Source: Bog-473 sp963791455
GTDB taxonomy: Bacteria; Actinomycetota; Acidimicrobiia; Acidimicrobiales; RAAP-2
Direction: 5' to 3'
DNA length: 64,000 nucleotides
NCBI GenBank assembly: GCA_963791455.1
Contig: CAWBSM010000003.1
Location: 124,001 to 188,000, forward strand
Under the pieces are notes generated by a model, which was given only the letters and a program-made list of their open reading frames with translations, was not told the DNA's origin and did no database searches. Positions within the stretch are counted from its first letter, which is position 1, and each line of letters begins with the position of its first letter. Positions 8,711 to 16,003 of the stretch are shown one piece after another. The position numbers were made by a program, and so were the translations under genes.

Positions 8711-9414
8711 GGCGACGCGGAGCCGCCGCGCCACATCGGTGTGCGCACGCTGTCGTAGAGAACATCGCGTCGCTCACCGTTGATGGCTGCGAAGACGTGG
8801 TCACCCCAACGGTCGGAGCCGACCAGCGGGTGTGGAAGCGTCTCACGGGTGAACCAACCAACGTCACGGGTTTCGAGCGGGTGCGGGGCCAGCTCGCCCC
8901 CGATGGCGCGGCAATAGAAGAGAAGCGAGTACAACGGCACTCGCGTGAAGCCCAGGCGCAGGCCGTCGAGCACCGCGATAAGCCGAACAGGCTCGACGAG
9001 GATCCCGGTCTCCTCCTCGACCTCCTTCACCACGATCTCGGCGGCCGAATAGCCCACGTCGCACCAGCCGGTCGGGTAGAGCCAAATGCCCGAGTCGGCG
9101 CGTTGTATCAGCAACAGCTCGCCCCGGTCGTTGCCCACGGCCGCGCCCACCGCGACCTTGGGCGTGACGTAGCCGGGGACGCCCTTGCCCACGGTGTCCA
9201 TCCACTCCTGCACCAGCCCGCCGGCATCGGGATCCTCGTTCTCCCCATTGGCCTCGGCCCTGATGTCGGCGGCCACCCTGAGGATCTCCTCGAAGCGCTC
9301 CTGCTCGTAGAGGCTCTCGGTGAACCCCAGGCCGGTGCGGGCGATGCCCGCCAGGGTCTCGCTCCACCGGAGCAGCGTCTTGAGGGGGACGTCGCGATCG
9401 TCGGTCGTGTCCAC
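8707..9414 (-). CDS. NUDIX hydrolase with N-terminal helical domain
   Basis: The C-terminal half contains a complete NUDIX box: GWCDVGYSAAEIVVKEVEEE followed by TGIL (G-x5-E-x7-K/R-E-x2-E-E-x-G-I). This domain hydrolyses a nucleoside diphosphate linked to another moiety. About 75 N-terminal residues (TLLRWSETLAGIARTGLGFT onward) match the helical NUDIX N-terminal domain often annotated beside such enzymes. The substrate (for example ADP-ribose or a mutagenic nucleotide) cannot be stated. The stop overlaps the GNAT gene's GTG by four bases, so the two are co-translated. Confidence 0.85.
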   Translation of the reverse strand: MDTTDDRDVPLKTLLRWSETLAGIARTGLGFTESLYEQERFEEILRVAADIRAEANGENEDPDAGGLVQEWMDTVGKGVPGYVTPKVAVGAAVGNDRGELLLIQRADSGIWLYPTGWCDVGYSAAEIVVKEVEEETGILVEPVRLIAVLDGLRLGFTRVPLYSLLFYCRAIGGELAPHPLETRDVGWFTRETLPHPLVGSDRWGDHVFAAINGERRDVLYDSVRTPMWRGGSASP

Positions 9415-9458
9415 GGGCCGTGACGCTACCGCGACTGCCGGCTGGGCCAGAATGGGGA

Positions 9459-9647
9459 ATGGCCGTCAACGAGGATTGCCGCCACTACGTGATGCGAACG
9501 ACTCCCCGCGGCGAGCGCCTCGAGCGCTGCAAGATGGACGCCAACGAGCCGCTCCCCTTCGCCTGCCCCGATGGATGCGTCTTCTACGAGCCCCGCAGGG
9601 TGTCCTCGGCGGGCTGGACCGTACCCCAGAGTCCCGATCAGCCCTGA
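9459..9647 (+). CDS. Small four-cysteine protein (62 aa), function unknown
   Basis: A 62-residue protein starts MAVNEDCRHYVMRTTPRGER and has four Cys (C7, C24, C36, C40; the last two in CPDGC). The spacing could hold zinc or an iron-sulfur cluster, but no family function is known to me. The ATG follows a GGGGA stretch. I believe similar short proteins occur in other actinobacteria, which would argue for a real gene, but this is from memory. It is divergent from the NUDIX gene and convergent with the NIL-domain gene. Confidence 0.65.
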   Translation: MAVNEDCRHYVMRTTPRGERLERCKMDANEPLPFACPDGCVFYEPRRVSSAGWTVPQSPDQP

Positions 9648-9658
9648 GCGCAGGGGGA

Positions 9659-9904
9659 TCAGCCCTCGAGAACGTCGCCCAGCAGGTCCACCGTGATCCC
9701 CTCGGTGCGCAGCCAGTCCAGTGATGCGTCGACCGCGGCGGCCTCGCCGTCAATCTCACAAACGATCCAGCCGCGGTGCTCCTCGACGTCGGCCCGGCGG
9801 ATGTTCGGCTCCACGTCGAATTGGCGCACCATCGTGGCCAACACCGCCCGCCTGACCTCTGACTCGGGGAAGGTCAGTTTGACCTTGACTCGCACCTGGC
9901 TCAT
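9659..9904 (-). CDS. NIL-domain small protein
   Basis: The 81-residue product (KVKLTFPESEVRRAVLATMV start, VEEHRGWIVCEIDGE in the middle) matches the NIL domain, a ferredoxin-like fold of about 75 residues found at the end of methionine-import ATPase MetN and beside ferredoxins in sulfur metabolism. It starts with an ATG overlapping the larE stop (ATGA), so it is translationally coupled to larE. A helper role in sulfur handling is inferred from position only. A much longer frame in this register upstream is a shadow of larE. Confidence 0.75.
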   Translation of the reverse strand: MSQVRVKVKLTFPESEVRRAVLATMVRQFDVEPNIRRADVEEHRGWIVCEIDGEAAAVDASLDWLRTEGITVDLLGDVLEG

Positions 9905-10761
9905 GCCTCCTCCTCGGTCCTGCCGGCCGCGGCCAGGGCGCGGTTCAGGCTGCCCGAGCGGAATCCCTCGAGGTCCAGCGCGACGAAACGGAAGCCCGCG
10001 GCCCGCACGGCCTCCACGACCTCGGCCCGGCGCCTCACTACCTGGCCCAGCTCGGCGGCCTCCACTTCGAGCCGGGCGGCGTCTCCGTGGTGGCGCACGC
10101 GGAATTGTCCGAAGCCGAGTGCGTGCAACGCAGCCTCCGCCTTCTCGACCGCGACGAGCCGGCCCAGTGTCACCGGCGTGCCGTAGGGCAGCCGAGAGGC
10201 GAGGCAGGCGGCGGCCGGCTTGTCCCAGGTGCGCAAGCCGAGCTGGCGTGACCAATGGCGGATATCCGCCTTGGTAAAGCCGGCTCCAACGAAGGGAAAG
10301 GTGGCACCTGCAGCGGCCGCCGCCCTCTGGCCCGGGCGATGGTCGCCCAGGTCGCTCAGGTTCACCCCGAGCACCACGGTGGCGTTCTCGGCTGCAGCCA
10401 GAGGCGCCAGGGCGGTCATGAGCGCCGTCTTGCAGCGAGCACAGCGGTCGGGACCGTTGGCGACGTAGGCCGGATCCTCCATCTCGCTGGTCGGCACGCC
10501 CAACCAACGCAGATCCCACTCGGCCGCCAAGGCACGGCAGTCTGCCTCTTCGGCACCCGGCAGCGAGGGCGAGAGCGCGGTGACGCACAGCACGGCCGAG
10601 CGGCCCAGGGTGTCGTGGGCCACCTTGGCCAGCAAGGAAGAATCGGCGCCGCCACTGAACGCAACCACGACGCGCCCGAGCCGACGCAGCTCACCCTCGA
10701 GGGCATCGAGAGAGGTTGTCACGCGCTCATCCGCCTCGCACCGTTCCCCGTCCCGTCCCAT
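9901..10761 (-). CDS. larE: LarE, ATP-dependent sulfur transferase for the nickel-pincer cofactor
   Basis: The 286-residue protein has the PP-loop VAFSGGADSSLLAKVA that adenylates the pyridine carboxylate, and three Cys arranged as C107-x2-C110 (PDRCARCK) and C186 (AAACLASR). Classical LarE donates sulfur from a single Cys at the C186 position. The three-Cys form has been reported to carry a [4Fe-4S] cluster that passes on sulfide without being consumed, so this is probably the catalytic, cluster-containing type. A GGAGAAGG site precedes the ATG. The gene lies 11 bases after hemQ and overlaps the NIL gene. larC is at the left edge; larB and larA are not in the window. Confidence 0.88.
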   Translation of the reverse strand: MGRDGERCEADERVTTSLDALEGELRRLGRVVVAFSGGADSSLLAKVAHDTLGRSAVLCVTALSPSLPGAEEADCRALAAEWDLRWLGVPTSEMEDPAYVANGPDRCARCKTALMTALAPLAAAENATVVLGVNLSDLGDHRPGQRAAAAAGATFPFVGAGFTKADIRHWSRQLGLRTWDKPAAACLASRLPYGTPVTLGRLVAVEKAEAALHALGFGQFRVRHHGDAARLEVEAAELGQVVRRRAEVVEAVRAAGFRFVALDLEGFRSGSLNRALAAAGRTEEEA

Positions 10762-10772
10762 GCCTTCTCCGT

Positions 10773-11447
10773 TCAGGCGCCCAGCACCGAGAGCACCTCG
10801 TCGAGCGTGCCCACCATGCCGGTGTAGAAGGGCCCGAACTCGGCGTAGAAGGCGGAGGCCTCATCGAAGCGCATCTCGTAGACGCACTCCTTGAGGTCGT
10901 CAGGGTGCGTGCCGAACAGCGTGACACCCCACTCGTAGTCGTCGAGACCCGTCGACCCGGTGATCACCTGGAGCACCCGCCCGTGGAAGGTGCGGCCCAC
11001 CTTGCCGTGACCCGACATGAGCTCCTTGCGGGCGTCGAAGTCGAGCGCATACCAGTTGTGCGCCTCACCGCGCCGCTTCGTCATCGGGTAGAAGCAAAAG
11101 GCAGGTTTCCCCTCGGGCGGCAGCTGGGGGAACAGGCGAGCCTGGCGCATTGCGTCGGGGATTCCGGCGGCGTACTCGGAGATCTCGGTGAGCGAGACGT
11201 AGGAGTGCGTGGGGACGAGACCTGCGGCGGTGGCCTCGGTCTGGAGGCGTCGCAGCCGCCACACGTCGGGACCGAGGGCCATCAGCCCCAGGTCCGCCTT
11301 GTGCCCGAGCAGGGCCACCGGGACCACCTGGTAACCATCCGCATCCGCGGCGCTCACGGCCTTGTGCAGGGCATTCGCGTCGAAATCCGAGGACAGCCGA
11401 CAGAAGAGGTGGAGGACTCCCCAGCCGGTGATCGGGGTAAGGGGCAC
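10773..11447 (-). CDS. hemQ: HemQ, coproheme decarboxylase (chlorite dismutase family)
   Basis: The 224-residue protein matches HemQ, which turns coproheme III into heme b in the Gram-positive coproporphyrin-dependent pathway. Signature segments include YPMTKRR (with the reactive Tyr region), NWYALDF, MSGHGKVGRTF, TGLDDYEWGVTLF and MRFDEASAFYAEFGPFYTG. Chlorite-dismutase activity is unlikely because the actinobacterial/firmicute HemQ landmarks are present. GTG start. It heads a hemQ-larE-NIL transcription unit, isolated from groEL by a strong hairpin. Confidence 0.9.
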   Translation of the reverse strand: MPLTPITGWGVLHLFCRLSSDFDANALHKAVSAADADGYQVVPVALLGHKADLGLMALGPDVWRLRRLQTEATAAGLVPTHSYVSLTEISEYAAGIPDAMRQARLFPQLPPEGKPAFCFYPMTKRRGEAHNWYALDFDARKELMSGHGKVGRTFHGRVLQVITGSTGLDDYEWGVTLFGTHPDDLKECVYEMRFDEASAFYAEFGPFYTGMVGTLDEVLSVLGA

Positions 11448-11468
11448 GCCGCCAGTGTAGAGAACCCA

Positions 11469-11496
11469 GTGCGCCCGACCTTTCGGTCGGGCGCAC
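11469..11496. terminator. Perfect 12-bp hairpin after groEL
   Basis: GTGCGCCCGACC-TTTC-GGTCGGGCGCAC forms a perfect 12-bp stem with a four-base loop. It is 40 bases downstream of the groEL stop and just ahead of hemQ. There is no long T-tract, as is common for actinobacterial terminators. Confidence 0.75.
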
Positions 11497-11537
11497 CGTT
11501 CGGCCTCGGTTGAGCGCCTTTGTTCAAGCGCCTTCGT

Positions 11538-13157
11538 TTAGTAGTCGTCCATGCCGCCGCCCGGCATGGCGGGAGCGTCTTCTTCGGGCTTGTCCACGAT
11601 GACGGCTTCGGTGGTCAAGAACAGGGCCGCGATCGACGCCGCGTTCTGCAAGGCGGACCGGGTGACCTTGGCAGCGTCGATGACGCCGGCCTTGAACAGG
11701 TCCGTGTACTCCCCGGTGGCCGCATTGAGGCCGTGGGCGCCCTTGAGGTTACGTACCTTCTCGACCACCACACCGCCTTCGAGCCCCGCGTTGACCGCGA
11801 TCTGCTTCAGCGGCTCTTCCACCGCCCGGGCCACGATGCGCGCCCCGGTGGACTCGTCACCTTCGAGCTTCTCGGCTCGCTCGAGAAGAGCAGGCTGCGC
11901 TCGCAGCAGCGCCACCCCGCCGCCGGGCACCACGCCCTCTTCGATGGCAGCCTTGGTCGTCGAGACGGCATCCTCGATGCGGTGCTTCTTTTCCTTGAGC
12001 TCGACCTCGGTGGCGGCGCCGACCTTGATCACGGCCACACCCCCGGACAGCTTGGCCAGGCGCTCTTGCAGCTTCTCCCGGTCGTAGTCCGAGTCGGTGT
12101 TCTCGATTTCGGTCTTGATCTGGTTGATGCGGCCCTTGATGTCTGCTTCCTTGCCGCCACCCTCGACGATGGTCGTCTCGTCCTTGGTGACCACGACCTT
12201 GCGGGCGGTGCCCAGCAGATCGAGGGTCACGTTCTCGAGCTTGAGGCCGACCTCCTCGGTGACCACCTGGCCGCCCGTGAGGATCGCGATGTCCTGGAGC
12301 ATGGCCTTGCGGCGCTCCCCAAAGCCGGGGGCCTTGACGGCCACCGAACGGAAGGTGCCGCGAATCTTGTTCACCACCAGGGTGGCCAGTGCCTCGCCCT
12401 CGACGTCCTCGGCGATGATCAACAACGGCTTGCCGCCTTGCATGACCTTCTCGAGCACCGGCAGCAGGTCCCGCACGGCCGAGATCTTCGAGCCGACGAG
12501 CAGCACGTAGGTGTCCTCGGTCACCGCTTCCATGCGCTCGGGGTCCGTCACGAAGTAGGGAGCGATGTACCCCTTGTCGAAGCGCATCCCTTCGACCAGG
12601 TCCATGTCCATGCCGAAGGTCTGGGACTCCTCGACCGTGATGACGCCGTCGCGTCCGACCTTGTCGATGGCTTCGGCAATCAATTCGCCGATCTCAGTGT
12701 CGGCCGCGGAGATGGAGGCCACCTGGGCGATCTGGTCCTTGGACTCGGTCTCCTTGGCGATGCCGTGGATGGAGTTGACCGCGGTGTCCACCGCGGCCTC
12801 GATCCCCCTCTTCAGCGACATCGGGTTGGCCCCGGCGGCGACGTTGCGCAGTCCCTCGTGGACCATCGCCCACGCCAGAACGGTGGCCGTGGTCGTGCCG
12901 TCCCCCGCTACGTCGTCGGTCTTCTTGGCAACCTCCTTGACCAGCTCGGCACCGATCTTCTCGAAGGGGTCCTCCAACTCGATCTCCTTCGCGATCGACA
13001 CGCCGTCGTTGGTGATCGTCGGGGCGCCCCACTTCTTGTCGAGCACGACGTTGCGGCCCTTCGGGCCGAGGGTGACGCGTACGGCGTCAGCCAGCTTGTT
13101 CATGCCCGTCTCCAGGCCGCGGCGGGCGTCTTCCTGGAACGCGATGATCTTCGCCAT
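11538..13157 (-). CDS. groL: GroEL chaperonin (Hsp60)
   Basis: The 539-residue protein is a full-length GroEL: AKIIAFQEDARRGLETGMNK at the start, VTLGPKGRNVVLDKKWGAPT, the ATPase AGDGTTTATVLAWAM and the late GGGVALLRA. It ends in a short MPGGGMDDY rather than a long GGM repeat. It folds client proteins in an ATP-driven double ring with GroES. No groES lies next to it, so this is a stand-alone groEL with its cochaperonin elsewhere. A perfect CIRCE operator lies about 15 bases upstream of the start, indicating HrcA repression and heat induction. Confidence 0.97.
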   Translation of the reverse strand: MAKIIAFQEDARRGLETGMNKLADAVRVTLGPKGRNVVLDKKWGAPTITNDGVSIAKEIELEDPFEKIGAELVKEVAKKTDDVAGDGTTTATVLAWAMVHEGLRNVAAGANPMSLKRGIEAAVDTAVNSIHGIAKETESKDQIAQVASISAADTEIGELIAEAIDKVGRDGVITVEESQTFGMDMDLVEGMRFDKGYIAPYFVTDPERMEAVTEDTYVLLVGSKISAVRDLLPVLEKVMQGGKPLLIIAEDVEGEALATLVVNKIRGTFRSVAVKAPGFGERRKAMLQDIAILTGGQVVTEEVGLKLENVTLDLLGTARKVVVTKDETTIVEGGGKEADIKGRINQIKTEIENTDSDYDREKLQERLAKLSGGVAVIKVGAATEVELKEKKHRIEDAVSTTKAAIEEGVVPGGGVALLRAQPALLERAEKLEGDESTGARIVARAVEEPLKQIAVNAGLEGGVVVEKVRNLKGAHGLNAATGEYTDLFKAGVIDAAKVTRSALQNAASIAALFLTTEAVIVDKPEEDAPAMPGGGMDDY

Positions 13158-13172
13158 CTGGTCAATCCTCCA

Positions 13173-13199
13173 TTAGCACTCTCGTCTTGTGAGTGCTAA
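13173..13199. promoter_or_regulatory. CIRCE element (HrcA operator)
   Basis: TTAGCACTC-N9-GAGTGCTAA is an exact match to the CIRCE consensus. It lies 15 bases upstream of the groEL start codon, where HrcA binding blocks transcription until heat shock. Confidence 0.97.
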
Positions 13200-13330
13200 C
13201 AGCAAACCACCTTTGCGCCCTCTGCGCAAGGCCGGACTGCCTGCCCCGCGAACGCCCCTCACACCTCCAGGGGTAGGGCACCGCACCGTCGCCCTCGGAC
13301 CCAGGGCCTCCCCGGACACCTGTCCCCATC

Positions 13331-13422
13331 TGTATATGGATCCTTCCGAAACTCGGCCATTTACAGAAGGATAATGCCCATAACCTTCCACAACCCACCC
13401 AATTACGGAGGATCCATATACA
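13331..13422. repeat. 92-bp element with 17-18-bp inverted ends
   Basis: The left end TGTATATGGATCCTTCCG and the right end CGGAGGATCCATATACA are reverse complements apart from one extra T. They enclose 57 bases that are visibly less G+C-rich than the flanks. No coding frame is convincing. It lies in the 300-base gap between groEL and the MoaD-like gene, which otherwise holds only the CIRCE and promoter zone of groEL. It could be a mobile palindromic repeat (MITE-like) or a long hairpin; the sequence alone does not decide. Confidence 0.6.
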
Positions 13423-13502
13423 GCCGGAAGCATGTCCCCACCGGGTGAGCGCGAGACCCGGGAGGGCGGCGCCCCAACCCCCCAAGTCCGGTGCGCCGGG
13501 GT

Positions 13503-13778
13503 TCAGCCGCCGGCGACGGCGGGGACGATGGAAAGCGTCTGACCGGGTGAGACGGGTGTATCCAGTCCGTCGAGGAAGCGGACGTCCTCGTCAGCCAGGA
13601 AGACATTCACGAAGCGGCGCAGTTGGCCCGACTCGTCGAACAGGCGGTCGGCCAGCCCCGGGTGGGCGGCGTCGAGTGCCTTCAGCGCCTCGCCCACCGA
13701 GGACCCCTCCACCTCGACCTCGCCCGCTCCGCCGGTCAGGGTGCGGAGCTGTGTGGGGATGCGGACGGTCAGGCTCAT
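13503..13778 (-). CDS. MoaD/ThiS-like ubiquitin-fold sulfur carrier
   Basis: The 91-residue product (SLTVRIPTQLRTLTGG start, RRFVNVFLADEDVRFLDGLD, SIVPAVAGG end) is a beta-grasp sulfur carrier that ends in the required Gly-Gly. Such proteins are adenylated and thiocarboxylated at the terminal Gly and then donate sulfur, as MoaD does to molybdopterin, ThiS to thiazole and CysO to cysteine. Its ATG overlaps the threonine-synthase stop by four bases, so the two are co-translated. No molybdopterin genes are near, which favours an amino-acid-linked role (CysO-like) over MoaD proper. No MoeB-like activator is in the window. Confidence 0.82.
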   Translation of the reverse strand: MSLTVRIPTQLRTLTGGAGEVEVEGSSVGEALKALDAAHPGLADRLFDESGQLRRFVNVFLADEDVRFLDGLDTPVSPGQTLSIVPAVAGG

Positions 13779-15046
13779 GGGGCCGGCTCCTCGGTTATGG
13801 GGCCACCGGCGGCGCCGAGGGCGGCGTCGAAGGCGGCCAGGGTGGGGGCAATGGTGGCCGTGGGACTGCTGCCGGGGGAGCCGATGAGCGCTTCGACCGT
13901 CTTAAGGCCGTGCCCGGTGACCAGGGCCACCACCCTCTCGTCGGGGCGGACCGCGCCCGAAGAAGCGAGCTTGGCCAACGTCGCGATCGTCACACCGCCA
14001 GCGGTCTCGGCAAAGATCCCCTCGGTGCGGGCCAGGAGACCGATGGCTTCGACGACGTCGTCGTCGCTCACCGAGCCGCACGAGCCTCCCGAGCGGCGCA
14101 TGACCTCGAGGGCGTACCACCCGTCGGCCGGGTTGCCGATGGCCAGGGACTTGGCGATCGTCTTGGGCTTGACCGGCCGGATCGCGTCGCTGCCCTGGAG
14201 AAACGCCGTCGCCACGGGGGAGCAGCCCTCCGCCTGCGCGCCCGAGATCCTGACCGCGGGTGCCTCGGGCAGGAGTCCCACCGCTCCCAGCTCGCTGAAC
14301 CCCTTGGCCACCTTCGTCAGCTGGCTACCCGACCCGATGGGGACGACCACGTGGTCGGGGGCCTGCCAGCCCAATTGCTCGGCGATCTCGAAGGCGAGCG
14401 TCTTGGAACCCTCGGCGTAATAGGTCCGCACGTTCACGTTGACGAAGGCCCAGCTCGGGCGCTCGCTCGTCAGCTCGGCGCACAAACGGTTGACCTCGTC
14501 GTAGGTCCCCTCCACCGCAATGAGGGTCCCGCCGTAGACGGCCGTCATGGTGACCTTCGCCGCCTCGAGGTCGTGGGGGATCAACACGACCGAGTCCATT
14601 CCCGCCCTGGCGGCATGCGCCGCCACCGAGTTGGCCAGGTTGCCGGTCGACGCGCAGGCCGCCACCTTGAAGCCGAGTTGGCGCGCCTTGGTCAGGGCGA
14701 CCGAAACCACCCGGTCCTTGAACGAGCCGGTCGGGTTGGCCGTGTCGTCCTTGATCCACAGCTCCCCCAGCCCCAGCTCGGCGGCCAGTCGGTCGGCGCG
14801 GACGAGCGGGGTGAAACCCGCGCCGAGATCCACCGGGGTCTCGTCGTCGACGGGCAAGAGGTCTCGATAGCGCCAGATGGAGCGCGGACCAGCCTCGATG
14901 CGCTCGCGGTTGACGGTCGCCGCGATCCGCTCGTAGTCGTAGGCCACCTCGAGCGGCCCGAAGCAGTAGTCGCAGACATGGAGCGCCTCGGCGGGAAAGG
15001 CACGCTGGCACTCACGACAGCGCAGCCCTGTGACGAAATCGACCAT
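13775..15046 (-). CDS. thrC: Threonine synthase (fold-type II PLP enzyme)
   Basis: The 423-residue protein has an N-terminal zinc ribbon (C10, C13, C25, C28) and a threonine-synthase core: PLP lysine K110 in NPTGSFKDR, ACASTGNLANSVAAHAARAG and the phosphate-binding IGSGSQLTK. The enzyme converts O-phosphohomoserine to threonine. A GAGGAGG site sits five bases upstream of the ATG. The four-base overlap with a sulfur carrier is unusual for a plain threonine synthase, and related fold-type II enzymes use such carriers to make cysteine, so an alternative or second reaction should be kept in mind. Confidence 0.87.
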   Translation of the reverse strand: MVDFVTGLRCRECQRAFPAEALHVCDYCFGPLEVAYDYERIAATVNRERIEAGPRSIWRYRDLLPVDDETPVDLGAGFTPLVRADRLAAELGLGELWIKDDTANPTGSFKDRVVSVALTKARQLGFKVAACASTGNLANSVAAHAARAGMDSVVLIPHDLEAAKVTMTAVYGGTLIAVEGTYDEVNRLCAELTSERPSWAFVNVNVRTYYAEGSKTLAFEIAEQLGWQAPDHVVVPIGSGSQLTKVAKGFSELGAVGLLPEAPAVRISGAQAEGCSPVATAFLQGSDAIRPVKPKTIAKSLAIGNPADGWYALEVMRRSGGSCGSVSDDDVVEAIGLLARTEGIFAETAGGVTIATLAKLASSGAVRPDERVVALVTGHGLKTVEALIGSPGSSPTATIAPTLAAFDAALGAAGGPITEEPAP

Positions 15047-15202
15047 GGGTCCTCCTCATCGATCGGGCATTGGCACCAGGTGCTCCGCACTGGTTGCCGC
15101 GACTTCAACGGGCCCGTCCCTCAGTCGCTCTGGATGATGGACACCATGGTAGCCGCTCCGGCGCTGCTCGCTCAACGCGGCGAGGCTGCTTGAATCTGGG
15201 AC

Positions 15203-15996
15203 GTGGCGCAGACGTATCACCACGGGGATTTCCCCACCGAGCGGGTCCTCGCGGCCAAGGCGGCCAGTGGACGCACCGTTTCGGTGTGCATCCCGGCCCG
15301 TGACGAGGCCTCCACGGTGGGGTCGGTCGTGCGCGCTGTCGTGCAGCCCTTCCTGGCCGAGCACGGGGGCAACGGCCTGGTCGACGAAGTGATCGTGCTC
15401 GACGACGGTTCGAGTGACGCCACCGCCGCTCACGCCCGCGACGCGGGGCGCGCGTGGTGGCAGGACCCGCCGACGCCCGTGGCAAGGGACAGGCCATGGC
15501 CGCGGCACTTGCGGCCTCGGCCGGCGACATCGTGACCTTCCTCGACGCCGACGTGGCCAACACGACGCCGGCCTTCGTCACCGGCCTGCTCGGGCCCCTC
15601 CTGACCATCGACCACGTGGCCCTGGTCAAGGGCTTCTACACGCGCCCGTTGCACGGCGATCCGACGGGCGGCGGCAGGGTCACCGAGCTGGTGGCCCGCC
15701 CCGTGCTCGAGTTGCTCTTTCCCGCGCTCTCGTGGGTGCGCCAGCCACTCGCCGGTGAAACGGCGGCCCACCGCTGGGTGTTCGAGAAGCTCGGTTTCGC
15801 CGACGGATACGGCGTAGAACTCGGATTGCTGATCGACATGGCCCAGACCGTCGGGGCGGACCGCTTGGCCCAGGTCGACCTGGGCGAACGCATCCACCGC
15901 AACCGGCCCCTGAAGGAACTGCGGCCGCAGGCGGTCGAAGTACTCCGCGCCGCGCTCGAGCGGGTCGCCCCGGCGTCCCTGCCACGCGAAACGTGA
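15203..15996 (+). pseudogene. gpgS: GpgS, glucosyl-3-phosphoglycerate synthase, split by a one-base frameshift
   Basis: Two frames together give one GT81 enzyme. The first (GTG start, SGRTVSVCIPARDEASTVGS, IVLDDGSSDATAAHARDAG) runs out of homology at the G-run 15445-15448. The second continues immediately as VVAGPADARGKGQAMAAAL, FLDADVANT and GGGRVTELVARPVLELLFPA. Adding one G to the GGGG run restores a continuous ARVVAGPADARGKG. GpgS joins glucose from NDP-glucose to 3-phosphoglycerate, the first step to glucosylglycerate and methylglucose lipopolysaccharides. The gene ends eight bases before otsA. The break is either a true inactivating mutation or a homopolymer error in the sequence. Confidence 0.85.
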
Positions 15997-16003
15997 GGGC
16001 ACG

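Noticed and set aside
9905..10588. N-terminal extension of the NIL-domain frame
   Set aside because: The extension is the alternate frame of larE; the coupled ATGA start at 9904 explains the real gene.
11520..13199. 559-residue open frame antisense to groEL
   Set aside because: It is the mirror of a highly conserved gene in G+C-rich DNA; composition is His/Asp/Gly-biased and no domain is visible.
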